DNA from: CAZEHS01 sp964649745
Lineage (GTDB): Bacteria; Bacillota; Clostridia; Peptostreptococcales; Acidaminobacteraceae
DNA: 64,000 nucleotides
Assembly: GCA_964649745.1 (NCBI GenBank)
Contig: CAZYQI010000005.1
Span: 1-64,000 of the forward strand
Direction: 5' to 3'
Positions 50,378-58,976 of the stretch are shown piece after piece. A model generated the notes under the pieces. The model searched no databases. It was not told where the DNA came from and saw only the letters and a program-made list of their open reading frames with translations. Numbering within the stretch: the stretch's first letter is position 1; each line of letters starts with the position of its first letter. The translations under genes and the position numbers were made by a program.

Positions 50378-52438
50378 ATGAAAAATGTGATGTTGATTAC
50401 CATCCGTGATGAAATCAGTCAGATGTACGCCGCTGAACTTCAGCTAATTTTCGACGGCTATCTGACTATCATCCCCTATAGCTTTGAGAATCCTCACAAG
50501 GAGCCCTTCAATAAGGAATATCTGAAGGGCATGGATCTGATTGTCATCACATCCAACAACGTTTTTTCGCTGATCAGGAACCATATCGATGAGAAAACAC
50601 CGGTGGTATACATTCATTTTACCTTTATGCAGGAAAAGATTGATCTTTTAAAATTATACCCCAGGGACACAAACGCGTATATTGGCTTTAAATCCTACTC
50701 CGCATCGTTTCAGACCGTTTCCCTTCTGTATGAACTGGGGCTCAATAATCTGAATCTGCGGGTCTACGACCCCAACTACACTCACCCTCAAGATATCGAT
50801 GTTGCCATTGCCAGTGATAATTCAAACATCTTCCCGGCTGAAATCACCAACATTCTTAATATCGGCCAGCGAAAAATCGCCTTTAACACCATCATGGACA
50901 TTGCCACCAGTCTGATCATTATGGACGATGCCCTGGAAAACCGTATTTACTCGTATTGCGGCGATATGGCCATTCATGACAACTGTTTGAATTATTTTTA
51001 TGATAAATCCTCCTATGTTAAGGTTCAATTACAAACCATTATAAACTGTATCGACGATGCCTTTATCATGTTGAACCATCACTATACAATTCTGAACCAC
51101 AACAGCCAATTACTCACCCTGTTTAGAACAGATAAGAAACTGATAAACTCCAACCTTGCCGACCTTCCTGAATTTGCAGGAATCTATCAGAAGATCTGTT
51201 CGCACAAGGAATTTAAAAACGAGCTTCTGACAATCGAAAATTCGAACAAGAAAATCCTTCTCTCCAAGGAAATTGTGAAGGACCGAGACAACACCTATGA
51301 AATATACATCCTGATTCTGAAGGACGTCACAAAAGTCATCAATCTGGAAAACACCCTCCGCAAGCAATTGGCTAAGAAGGGACACGTGGCCAAATATACC
51401 TTCGAGAGCATTCGTGGTAAAAGCCCTGCTGTTCTCGGCTGTATTGAAAAAGCCAGGAAGATCGCCGCCATCGACAAACCTACCCTGATTATCGGCGAAA
51501 GCGGAACCGGCAAAGAACTTTTTGCACAGTCCATTCACAACAACTCTGTCCGTAAAAACTTCCCCTTCATTGCTATCAACTGCGCCGCTCTGGCCCCAAC
51601 GCTCCTTGAAAGCGAACTCTTCGGTTATGAGGAAGGTTCCTTCACAGGGGCCAAAAAAGGAGGCAAGCTGGGACTCTTCGAAACCGCTCATAAAGGAACA
51701 CTTTTTCTTGATGAAATCTGTGAAATGAATCTGGAAATTCAGGCAAAGCTTCTTCGTGTATTGGAAGAAAAAGAGATCATGCGGATCGGCAGCAACGAAA
51801 TCATCGCCATAGACGTGAAAATCATAGCCGCCACCAACAAGAACATGAAAGACCTTGTGGACAAAGGGCTGTTTCGTTTGGACTTGTTTTTCAGACTCAA
51901 CACCGTGATGTTGCGGATCCCCCCTTTAAAGGAACGCCACGGTGATGTATTGCTCCTTACCCAGCACTTCCTCCAGGAATTAGGCGCTGCCGGAAAGCAA
52001 TTCAGCGATGAGGCCTCCGGATTTCTTCTGTCCTATCCCTGGCAGGGCAATGTACGGGAACTCCGGAATTGCATTGAGTATATGGCCAGCGTTTCCGACG
52101 AATTAATTACCGCCGAACATATCCCCGAATACATGCTCACCGACACCACCCCTCCGACAGTTGCCCTTAACTCCTCCCATCTGTCAGTCAGCGGCCCCTT
52201 GGGCTTTCATGATCTGCAGGCTCAGAAAAAAGTACTGGAGCTCCTTCTTCAGCATAATATGGGCCGGAGAGGACTGGTAGAGGCGTTGCAGGACCACGGG
52301 ATCCGGATCAGCGAGTATCGTCTCCGTTCCACTCTGGAAGAATTAAACCGCAAGGGCTACGTATTTTTCGGCAAAGGCCGCTCCGGCGCGGTCATTACCA
52401 CCAGCGGAAGGAACGCACTGCTTTACGGCACATTCTGA
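50378..52438 (+). CDS. Sigma-54-dependent transcriptional activator
   Basis: 686 residues. An N-terminal receptor-like domain (about 1-205, similar in layout to PrpR-type sensors) precedes a PAS domain (about 215-325) and the AAA+ sigma-54 interaction domain (about 342-575). That domain has Walker A GESGTGKE (373-380), the sigma-contacting loop GSFTGA (420-425, usually GAFTGA) and Walker B GTLFLDEI (440-447). The C-terminus (about 600-686) is a winged-helix-like domain (ALQDHGIRISEYRLRSTLEEL) instead of the usual Fis helix-turn-helix. ATG 50378 has AAAAGGAG 5 nt upstream; the frame opens earlier. Three -24/-12 promoters lie within 4 kb, so these are its likely targets. Its ligand is unknown. 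Confidence 0.9.
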   Translation: MKNVMLITIRDEISQMYAAELQLIFDGYLTIIPYSFENPHKEPFNKEYLKGMDLIVITSNNVFSLIRNHIDEKTPVVYIHFTFMQEKIDLLKLYPRDTNAYIGFKSYSASFQTVSLLYELGLNNLNLRVYDPNYTHPQDIDVAIASDNSNIFPAEITNILNIGQRKIAFNTIMDIATSLIIMDDALENRIYSYCGDMAIHDNCLNYFYDKSSYVKVQLQTIINCIDDAFIMLNHHYTILNHNSQLLTLFRTDKKLINSNLADLPEFAGIYQKICSHKEFKNELLTIENSNKKILLSKEIVKDRDNTYEIYILILKDVTKVINLENTLRKQLAKKGHVAKYTFESIRGKSPAVLGCIEKARKIAAIDKPTLIIGESGTGKELFAQSIHNNSVRKNFPFIAINCAALAPTLLESELFGYEEGSFTGAKKGGKLGLFETAHKGTLFLDEICEMNLEIQAKLLRVLEEKEIMRIGSNEIIAIDVKIIAATNKNMKDLVDKGLFRLDLFFRLNTVMLRIPPLKERHGDVLLLTQHFLQELGAAGKQFSDEASGFLLSYPWQGNVRELRNCIEYMASVSDELITAEHIPEYMLTDTTPPTVALNSSHLSVSGPLGFHDLQAQKKVLELLLQHNMGRRGLVEALQDHGIRISEYRLRSTLEELNRKGYVFFGKGRSGAVITTSGRNALLYGTF

Positions 52439-52510
52439 ACACTGGCGATAACGCCCACATTACTAACACCCGGTACCACAGATGAACACCGATAAAGGGC
52501 AATGAATGTT

Positions 52511-52560
52511 CAAAAAAAGAGCACGGCACATTCGGAATTCACTCCGAATATGCCGTGCTC
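52511..52560 (-). terminator. Terminator of the fab operon
   Basis: Minus-strand hairpin GAGCACGGCA-(T/C)-ATTCGGA paired with TCCGAAT-GTGCCGTGCTC (52543-52560 with 52519-52536), then TTTTTTTG. It ends the fapR-plsX-fab transcript after fabF. Confidence 0.85.
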
Positions 52561-52601
52561 TTGTGCCAATGAGCGCATTATCCACTATTGACGATTTTCT
52601 T

Positions 52602-53840
52602 TTATGCAAACTTCTTAAAGATGATGGAGGCGTTGTGACCGCCGAAGCCCAAGGAGTTGGACAGCGCAGCACGAACTACTTTGGCCTTCCCCACATTGGG
52701 CACGTAGTCCAGATCCAGCTCCGGGTCCGGAGTATCGTGATTGATGGTGGGATGAATGAAATCTTCGTTGAGGCTCATCAGACAGGCAATGGCTTCCACC
52801 CCGCCGGAGGCACCCAGAAGGTGACCCGTCATGGACTTGGTGGAATTGACGCACAGCTTATAGGCGTAATCGCCGAAGGTTGACTTGATGGCCGCCGTCT
52901 CGTTTTTATCATTGTAAGGAGTTGATGTTCCGTGGGCGTTGATGTAATCAACATCCTCCGGTTTCATTCCCGCATCTTCCAGGGCAATCCGCATGGAGCG
53001 GGCTGCACCTTCACCCCCCGGCGCCGGAGATGTGATATGGTAGGCATCACAGGTGGTGCCGAAGCCGGCCACTTCGCCGTAGATCTTCGCTCCGCGCTTC
53101 TGTGCGTGCTCCAGGGTTTCGAATACCAGAACTCCGGCCCCTTCTCCCATAACGAAGCCGTCACGGTCCGCTGTAAACGGTCGGCTGGCTTTTGTGGGCT
53201 CCTCATTGCGGGTGGACATGGCCTTCATGGTACAGAAGCCTGCAAAGCCCATGGGGGTTATGGACGCTTCCGTGCCACCGGTGAAGATCACATCGGCATC
53301 GCCGCGCTGAAGAAGCCGAAAGGCATCCCCCATGGCGTTGGTTCCCGAGGCACAGGCGGTAACCACCGTGGTACACGGCCCCTGCGCATTAAGTGCGATT
53401 GCCGCGTTGCCTGAGGCAAGATTGACGATCATCATCGGTACCAGGAACGGACTTACCCGGCCCGGCCCCTTTTCCAGCAATTTCTGATGTTCCTTTTCAA
53501 GGGTGCCGATGCCGCCGATGCCATTGCCAAGGATGACGCCCATCCGCTGGGGATCCACATTTTCCTTGGTGATGCCGGCATCTTCAGCGGCCAGAACAGA
53601 AGCCGCTACCGCAAACTGTGAAAAACGGTCCATTCGTCGCGCTTCTTTTTTATCAATGTATTTCTCAGGGTCAAAATCCCGTACTTCCCCCGCCATCTGG
53701 GTGGTGAATTCGGTAGCGTCAAACAGAGTCACCGGTCCGATGCCGTTCTTTCCGGCCTTCAAGGCTTCCCAGTATGCTTCACGGCCGATGCCGATGGGGG
53801 TTATAACCCCTATTCCGGTAATAACTACACGCTTGTTCAA
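52602..53840 (-). CDS. fabF: 3-oxoacyl-ACP synthase II
   Basis: Condensing enzyme that elongates acyl-ACP with malonyl-ACP. The catalytic triad is visible: Cys in TVVTACASGTNAMGDA, His in INAHGTSTPYND and His in TKSMTGHLLGASGG. The 412 residues are the standard length when translation starts at TTG 53840, which has AGGAGG 8 nt upstream. The GTG at 53858 precedes that site and is rejected. Last gene of the fab operon. Confidence 0.96.
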   Translation of the reverse strand: MNKRVVITGIGVITPIGIGREAYWEALKAGKNGIGPVTLFDATEFTTQMAGEVRDFDPEKYIDKKEARRMDRFSQFAVAASVLAAEDAGITKENVDPQRMGVILGNGIGGIGTLEKEHQKLLEKGPGRVSPFLVPMMIVNLASGNAAIALNAQGPCTTVVTACASGTNAMGDAFRLLQRGDADVIFTGGTEASITPMGFAGFCTMKAMSTRNEEPTKASRPFTADRDGFVMGEGAGVLVFETLEHAQKRGAKIYGEVAGFGTTCDAYHITSPAPGGEGAARSMRIALEDAGMKPEDVDYINAHGTSTPYNDKNETAAIKSTFGDYAYKLCVNSTKSMTGHLLGASGGVEAIACLMSLNEDFIHPTINHDTPDPELDLDYVPNVGKAKVVRAALSNSLGFGGHNASIIFKKFA

Positions 53841-53863
53841 AAGGATTTCCTCCTGCACTTAGC

Positions 53864-54094
53864 TTACTTGTTGGCGTCCACATAAGCGGCGATGTCGCCG
53901 ATATTCTTGAATTTCTCTGCTTCTTCATCAGGGATCTCAACACCAAACTCATCTTCAATCGCCATGATGATCTCTACTGCATCCAGGGAGTCTGCCTCCA
54001 GGTCGCCCATAAGGGAAGTTGCTGCAGTGATTTCAATATCGTCGCTCACACCAAGTTGCTCTTTTACGATACCTTTGATTTTTTCGAATGTCAT
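53864..54094 (-). CDS. acpP: Acyl carrier protein
   Basis: 76 residues, four-helix acidic carrier. Phosphopantetheine is attached to Ser36 in LEADSLDAVE. ATG 54094 (MTFEKIKGIV) is preferred because AAAGGA lies about 11 nt upstream, whereas it would abut the ATG at 54106. The longer open frame runs into the upstream repeat and is not coding there. Between fabG and fabF as usual. Confidence 0.96.
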   Translation of the reverse strand: MTFEKIKGIVKEQLGVSDDIEITAATSLMGDLEADSLDAVEIIMAIEDEFGVEIPDEEAEKFKNIGDIAAYVDANK

Positions 54095-54152
54095 TGTTTG
54101 TTCCATCCTTTCGATTGTTGTTTTTTTGTTAGTTGTAGGTGAAATTATTATA

Positions 54153-54260
54153 GCCACGGATAACACGGATTCACACGGATAAACTATGAGGGAATATTTA
54201 TCACCCTCTTCGAGGGAGGTCAACCTAAAATCATCCGTGAATATCCGTGTTATCCGTGGC
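54153..54260. repeat. Palindromic CCACGGATAACACGGAT repeat element
   Basis: About 108 bp with inverted ends: GCCACGGATAACACGGAT at 54153 and its exact complement ATCCGTGTTATCCGTGGC at 54243-54260. Each arm also contains further CACGGAT units. Between them is a second small hairpin, CCCTC-TTC-GAGGG (near 54204-54216), resembling part of the element at 27610. It lies in the acpP-fabG gap inside an operon. Confidence 0.75.
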
Positions 54261-54272
54261 CATTACCTTTTA

Positions 54273-55016
54273 CTAGATGTGCAGGCCGCCGTCAACCAGC
54301 AGAACCTGCCCCGTGATATAACGGGCACCGGCGGAGCAAAGGAACGCTGTGGATTTTGCAATATCTTCAGCTTCTCCCAAGTTCCCTAGAGGGATGGCCT
54401 CCCGGTATTTGGCCATCAGGTCTTCCGGCAGGGCATCGGTCATGTCGGTACGGATAAAACCCGGCGCAATGGCATTCACCGTAATACCGCGGGAAGCAAA
54501 TTCCTTGGCCGCTGATTTCGTCAAGCCGATGAGACCCGCCTTGGATGCGGCATAGTTGGCCTGCCCTGTGTTACCCATTACCCCTACCACGGAGCTGATA
54601 TTTACAATCCGCCCGGTTCTTTTCTTCATCATTGCTTTACCAACCAGCTTCGTCATCAGGAACGCGCCCTTCAGATTTATCTGAAGAACCTCGTCCCAAT
54701 CCTCCTCCTTCATACGGATAAGGAGAGCATCCCGGGTTATGCCGGCGTTGTTTATCAAAAAGTCAATCTGACCGAAGGCTTCAATGGCTTTATCCACCAG
54801 ATTCTCAGCATCGACAGATTTCGACACATCCGCCTGGATGGCCAACGCCTTGACACCAAGGGCTTCAATTTCTTCAACCACAGACTGGGCCATCTCAGCA
54901 TTCCGGGTATAGTTTACCACAATATTCGCTCCCTGACTTGCCAATTCCAGAGCGATGGCTTTTCCAATTCCTCTGGAGCCGCCGGTCACCAGGGCTGTTT
55001 TGCCTGACAGATTCAT
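54273..55016 (-). CDS. fabG: 3-oxoacyl-ACP reductase
   Basis: NADPH-dependent ketoacyl reductase of the fatty acid cycle. 247 residues of short-chain dehydrogenase: cofactor loop VTGGSRGIGKAIAL (about 9-22), NNAGITRD, catalytic Ser in NISSVVG and Tyr-Lys in YAASKAGLIGL. The end GQVLLVDGGLHI is typical. ATG overlaps the fabD stop by four bases. Confidence 0.97.
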   Translation of the reverse strand: MNLSGKTALVTGGSRGIGKAIALELASQGANIVVNYTRNAEMAQSVVEEIEALGVKALAIQADVSKSVDAENLVDKAIEAFGQIDFLINNAGITRDALLIRMKEEDWDEVLQINLKGAFLMTKLVGKAMMKKRTGRIVNISSVVGVMGNTGQANYAASKAGLIGLTKSAAKEFASRGITVNAIAPGFIRTDMTDALPEDLMAKYREAIPLGNLGEAEDIAKSTAFLCSAGARYITGQVLLVDGGLHI

Positions 55017-55963
55017 TGTGCGTCCCTCCGATTTTTAAGCGCTTCCAGAGTTTTCTCCAGAGATTCACCGTCCTCCACATTAAGGATGGTGACATCCTTG
55101 GACACTCTTTTAATGAATTTTGAAAGTGCGTTTCCGGGCCCTACCTCGACAAAGCAGTCCACGCCTTCTTCAATCATGGTTCTGACGCACTCTCCCCATC
55201 GCACCGGATTGGATACCTGCTTCACCAACAGCTCCTGTACGGACTGCGGTCCCGGATATGCCTTCCCGTGAACATTGGAGATGACTGGAATCTGGAATGC
55301 GCCCATGGGCACTGCCGCCAGCACCGATGCCAGCTTCTCCCCGGCACCCTTCAGCATGCTGGTGTGAAAGGGGGCGGATACCGGTAGCAGGACCGCTTTC
55401 TTTGCGCCCAACTCCTTGGCCTTTTCCACACCTTTTTCAACGGCTGCCGCCTCACCGGCGATGACAAGCTGTTGGGGGCAGTTGAAGTTGGCAGGCTCAC
55501 AGATACCGAACTGCGACCCGTATTTGCATGCCTCAATGACCCGTTCGTCATCAATGCCCATGATGGCCGCCATGGCGCCGACCCCTGCAGGCACTTCCTC
55601 CTGCATGAACTTGCCCCGCCGCCGGACCGTTTTAACCGCGTCCTCAAAGGAAATAACCCCTGCACAAACCAGCGCTGTGTACTCCCCCAAGCTGAGTCCT
55701 GCCGTTATTTCCGGCTCAAACCCTTCCTGCTTCAATATCTCCAATACAGCATAGCTTACCGTAAGGATGGCCGGCTGTGTATTCTCTGTTTTCTTAAGTT
55801 CTTCTTCGGGTCCTTGGAAGCACAGGGAACGCATATCCAACCCCAATGCCGCTCCGGCACGGTCAAACACCTTTCCGGCAACCGGATAGGCTTCCGCCAA
55901 CGCCTGACCCATGCCTACTGTCTGAGCCCCTTGGCCCGGAAATACAAATGCCAGTTTTCCCAT
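55013..55963 (-). CDS. fabD: Malonyl-CoA:ACP transacylase
   Basis: Loads malonyl groups on ACP. 316 residues with oxyanion loop FPGQGAQ, nucleophile Ser in TAGLSLGEYTAL (about 87-98), catalytic His in VSAPFHTSML, and VEVGPGNALSKF. Eleven bp after fabH; coupled to fabG by overlap. Confidence 0.97.
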   Translation of the reverse strand: MGKLAFVFPGQGAQTVGMGQALAEAYPVAGKVFDRAGAALGLDMRSLCFQGPEEELKKTENTQPAILTVSYAVLEILKQEGFEPEITAGLSLGEYTALVCAGVISFEDAVKTVRRRGKFMQEEVPAGVGAMAAIMGIDDERVIEACKYGSQFGICEPANFNCPQQLVIAGEAAAVEKGVEKAKELGAKKAVLLPVSAPFHTSMLKGAGEKLASVLAAVPMGAFQIPVISNVHGKAYPGPQSVQELLVKQVSNPVRWGECVRTMIEEGVDCFVEVGPGNALSKFIKRVSKDVTILNVEDGESLEKTLEALKNRRDAQ

Positions 55964-55974
55964 CGTATCACCCC

Positions 55975-56970
55975 TTACCAGCGCAGTACTGCGGCGCCCC
56001 AGGTGAGGCCCGCGCCGAATCCAACCATTACAACGATATCGCCGTCCTTGATTTTACCCGCCTCCAACGCCTCATCCAGTGCAATGGGCACCGATGCCGC
56101 AGAGGTGTTGGCGTACTTGTCCAGATTCACCGCCACTTTTTCCAAGGGAAGGTTCAGGCGCTTTGCGGCAGCACTTACGATCCGTATATTTGCCTGATGG
56201 GGAACCAGATAATCGATATCGGCCGCCGTCATGCCCGCCTTGGAAAGCGCCGCCACCGAAGCATGCTCCATGATACGGACCGCGAACTTGAACACTTCAC
56301 TGCCATCCATGCGGATGGTGTTTAATTTTTTCTCCAGAACCTCCGGAGTCACCGGCATACGGGTTCCTCCGGCGTACACATCCAGAAACCGGCCCCCTTC
56401 GCCGTCGGCCCCCAGCTCGCTGGCCAGAATCCCCGCATCCCCTTCTGCCGGACCGATGACCGCCGCTCCGGCACCGTCTCCGAAGAGTACACAGGTATTG
56501 CGGTCTGACCAGTCGATAATACGGGAGAACACTTCTGCGCCGATCACCAGACAGTATTTGTACATCCCCGTGGCGATAAACTGATTGGCAATGACCATGC
56601 TATACACAAACCCGCTGCAGGCTGTTTCCAGATCAAAAGCCGCTGCTTTTTTTGCACCGATGTTTTTCTGCACCACACAGGCAGTAGCCGGAAATGCGCT
56701 GAAATCCGGGGTGGAAGTCGCCACAATGATCAGGTCAATCTCTTCCGCCCTGACACCGGCTTTAGACAATGCCTTTATGGCTGCTTCCGAAGCCAGGTCG
56801 GAGGTTGCCACCTCCGGATCGGCTATACGCCGCTCTCGGATGCCGGTACGGGAAACCACCCATTCATCGTTGGTATCCACTATTTTTGCAAGGTCATCGT
56901 TGGTTACAATCCTGTCCGGCAGCGCTCTGCCCGTGCCAAGAATCTTTCCTCGAATAAGCGGTTGGTTCAC
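55975..56970 (-). CDS. fabH: 3-oxoacyl-ACP synthase III
   Basis: Starts fatty acid synthesis by condensing an acyl-CoA with malonyl-ACP. 331 residues with catalytic Cys in ETACSGFVYSM, GDGAGAAVIG, His in LVPHQANIRIV and Asn in VNLDKYANTSAAS. Start GTG 56970 with AGGAG 6 nt upstream, 3 bp after the plsX stop. Confidence 0.97.
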   Translation of the reverse strand: MNQPLIRGKILGTGRALPDRIVTNDDLAKIVDTNDEWVVSRTGIRERRIADPEVATSDLASEAAIKALSKAGVRAEEIDLIIVATSTPDFSAFPATACVVQKNIGAKKAAAFDLETACSGFVYSMVIANQFIATGMYKYCLVIGAEVFSRIIDWSDRNTCVLFGDGAGAAVIGPAEGDAGILASELGADGEGGRFLDVYAGGTRMPVTPEVLEKKLNTIRMDGSEVFKFAVRIMEHASVAALSKAGMTAADIDYLVPHQANIRIVSAAAKRLNLPLEKVAVNLDKYANTSAASVPIALDEALEAGKIKDGDIVVMVGFGAGLTWGAAVLRW

Positions 56971-56973
56971 GAA

Positions 56974-58011
56974 TTACTCCTGTTCCGGGATCTCTTCCTG
57001 GGGCATCCCCTCAGTAGATCCGCTTGTTGTAAGCTGTGCCTGAATCTTCTCAATCACCCCGGCTGCCGCGTACTTTTCAGCATATCGGAATGCATTCATA
57101 AACGCTTTGGCATTGGAGCTGCCATGAGCCTTCACCACCGGACGCAGGGTGCCAAGGAGCGGCGCCCCGCCGTACTCCCGATAATCCATTTTTTTCTTGA
57201 ATGCCTTCAGGCCATCCGCAACCAGCAAGGCTGCGATTTTCGTCAGGATATTTTTTTTGAAGAGCAACTGAAGGAAGCTGCTGAATGTCTTGCCGTAACC
57301 CTCGCTGAGCTTCAGAATCACGTTGCCTGTGAACCCGTCGCATATAATGACATCCGCTGCTCCCGCCGGGATATCACGGGCTTCCAGATTTCCGATGAAA
57401 TTCAGCCCGGAATCCTTGATCAGCTCGTAGGCCTCCGAAACCAAAGAATTTCCTTTCCCCTCTTCGGAGCCCACATTCACAAGACCTACCTTGGGTGATG
57501 GTATCCCCAGCACTTCTTGGGCGTAGATGGAGCCCATGGTGGCAAACTGGAGCAAATTCCGGGGGATGCACTCTGTGTTGGCACCCGCATCGGCCAAAAC
57601 AGAAACCCCCTTATCCGTGGGAAAAACCGTCGTCAGAGCCGGGCGATCAATACCTTTAATGCGCCCCACCTTCAAGGTTCCCCCTGCCAGAAGGGCTCCG
57701 GTATTCCCGGCAGATATCAGGGCATCCACTTCTCCCTTTTTCAACATATCCAGGCCGATCACCAGGGAGGACTGCTTTTTTGTCCTTATGGCCTGAACCG
57801 GCTTGTCTTCATTGGTAATGCGTTCAGCGGCATGAATGATATGTACCCGTTTTTCATCATATGTATACTTTTTAAGTTCTTCACGAATCGCCTGCTCATC
57901 ACCGATCAGCACCACATCCGAGGTAATCACCCTCAGGGCTTCAACACCGCCCCTGACGGTTTCTGCCGGCGCGTGGTCGCCTCCCATGGCATCGATTGCC
58001 AATTTCATCAT
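56974..58011 (-). CDS. plsX: Phosphate acyltransferase PlsX
   Basis: Makes acyl-phosphate from acyl-ACP for phospholipid synthesis. 345 residues with LAIDAMGGDHAP at the start, ISAGNTGALLAGG, the GRIKGIDRPAL segment and CDGFTGNVILKLSEG. A short Gly/Glu-rich tail follows the usual end. Two adjacent ATGs (58011, 58008) are possible; the first overlaps the fapR stop codon. Confidence 0.96.
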   Translation of the reverse strand: MMKLAIDAMGGDHAPAETVRGGVEALRVITSDVVLIGDEQAIREELKKYTYDEKRVHIIHAAERITNEDKPVQAIRTKKQSSLVIGLDMLKKGEVDALISAGNTGALLAGGTLKVGRIKGIDRPALTTVFPTDKGVSVLADAGANTECIPRNLLQFATMGSIYAQEVLGIPSPKVGLVNVGSEEGKGNSLVSEAYELIKDSGLNFIGNLEARDIPAGAADVIICDGFTGNVILKLSEGYGKTFSSFLQLLFKKNILTKIAALLVADGLKAFKKKMDYREYGGAPLLGTLRPVVKAHGSSNAKAFMNAFRYAEKYAAAGVIEKIQAQLTTSGSTEGMPQEEIPEQE

Positions 58012-58589
58012 GGCCGCACCCCTTCCTGTCTGATAACAGATACCAGAATGAATTTACCCCGGAAGACCACATCATCCTTCACATGGATCAGCACATGGAC
58101 AAAGTACTCATCCCCCCGGACACGGCTGACTTTGGCTTTCGCCACCAGCTTCTGTCCCGCCAGTACCGGAACACGGTATTTGATATTGGCCACCCCGGTG
58201 ATGGCGACATCGGCGTCAATTACGGCCATGGCCAGGGACTCTGCCATAGCGAAAATAAAATGTCCCTTGATTATCTGTGTACGTTCAAAGGCCTGGCTCT
58301 TATCGGTTTCCAGAATAGATATTCCCGCTCTGTTAAGCTCCAGATCAATGAGCTCTCCAATTATTTCACTCCGACCAAGGGTCTTCACCTTATCGGTGTT
58401 TTTTGTGGCTACGGTCCGGATGCGCTGCCGCAGCTCCGGAATGCGGAGCTCCAACCGATCCAGGCGGACAGTCTGAATGCTGACCTTGAAGCGGTCACTC
58501 AGTTCTTCATCCGTCATAAAGGGGTTCTCTTCAACCACCTGCAGCAGTTTTTCTAATCGGTCCTTTTTTGACAACCTGCCGGCTTTCAT
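58008..58589 (-). CDS. fapR: Fatty acid and phospholipid repressor FapR
   Basis: 193 residues. An N-terminal DeoR-like helix-turn-helix (about 5-55, MTDEELSDRFKVSIQTVRLDRLEL) is joined to a hot-dog fold domain (about 75-193, including TGVANIKYRVPVLAGQKLVAKAKV) that senses malonyl-CoA in characterised FapR. ATG 58589 with GAGGTGATGAC upstream is the natural start. The frame opens at 58622 inside the operator. It heads fapR-plsX-fabHDG-acpP-fabF and should repress that operon itself. Confidence 0.93.
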   Translation of the reverse strand: MKAGRLSKKDRLEKLLQVVEENPFMTDEELSDRFKVSIQTVRLDRLELRIPELRQRIRTVATKNTDKVKTLGRSEIIGELIDLELNRAGISILETDKSQAFERTQIIKGHFIFAMAESLAMAVIDADVAITGVANIKYRVPVLAGQKLVAKAKVSRVRGDEYFVHVLIHVKDDVVFRGKFILVSVIRQEGVRP

Positions 58590-58615
58590 GTCATCACCTC
58601 GATTAGTACTTGAAA

Positions 58616-58632
58616 TTAGCACCTGCTACTAA
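58616..58632 (-). promoter_or_regulatory. FapR operator
   Basis: Seventeen bp TTAGCACCTGCTACTAA (plus-strand reading) differ in two positions from the Bacillus FapR box TTAGTACCTGATACTAA as I recall it. It covers the predicted transcription start, immediately downstream of the -10. Confidence 0.85.
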
Positions 58633-58637
58633 AATTC

Positions 58638-58666
58638 AGTATAGCGGAGTTCATTGAAGATTGCAA
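58638..58666 (-). promoter_or_regulatory. fapR operon promoter
   Basis: Minus strand TTGCAA (58661-58666), 17-bp spacer, TATACT (58638-58643). The FapR operator starts 6 bp downstream. Confidence 0.8.
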
Positions 58667-58741
58667 TACCCAATCCCATCACCCTGCTATGAGCATGTCG
58701 TAGTATAAGGTCACAACTCATTTTATGATACTTCCGTATAA

Positions 58742-58770
58742 AACAAAAGCCCCGGACGGGGTCCAGGGCT
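58742..58770 (-). terminator. Terminator of yceD-rpmF
   Basis: Minus-strand stem AGCCCTGGAC / GTCCGGGGCT (58761-58770 with 58748-58757), 3-nt loop, then TTTGTTT. Confidence 0.85.
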
Positions 58771-58791
58771 ATCATTTATTGTCTTCGGTGA

Positions 58792-58974
58792 CTATGCTTC
58801 TACAGAAACGACTTCTTTGCCCTTGTAATATCCACAGGAACCGCAAACCCGGTGAGGGATTGCCAGCTCATGGCATTGAGGACATTTAATCATGCAAGGT
58901 GCCGTCATTTTGATGTTCGCTGATCGGCGACTATCTCTTCTGGCTTTGGATATCTTCCGCTTAGGTACTGCCAT
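58792..58974 (-). CDS. rpmF: Ribosomal protein L32
   Basis: 60 residues, basic N-terminus MAVPKRKISKARRDSRRS and a zinc ribbon CPQCHELAIPHRVCGSCGYY with four Cys. Two bp after yceD, the normal arrangement. Confidence 0.97.
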   Translation of the reverse strand: MAVPKRKISKARRDSRRSANIKMTAPCMIKCPQCHELAIPHRVCGSCGYYKGKEVVSVEA

Positions 58975-58976
58975 TG

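Noticed and set aside
54095..54223. N-terminal extension of acyl carrier protein
   Set aside because: The extension translates a repeat element; the normal 76-residue protein begins at 54094 with a ribosome binding site.
57517..58476. Long plus-strand frame opposite plsX and fapR
   Set aside because: Antisense to two well-recognised genes with ordinary codon patterns; no recognisable domain.
58590..58622. FapR start at 58622
   Set aside because: That start lies inside the FapR operator and at the predicted transcription start; ATG 58589 has a good ribosome binding site.
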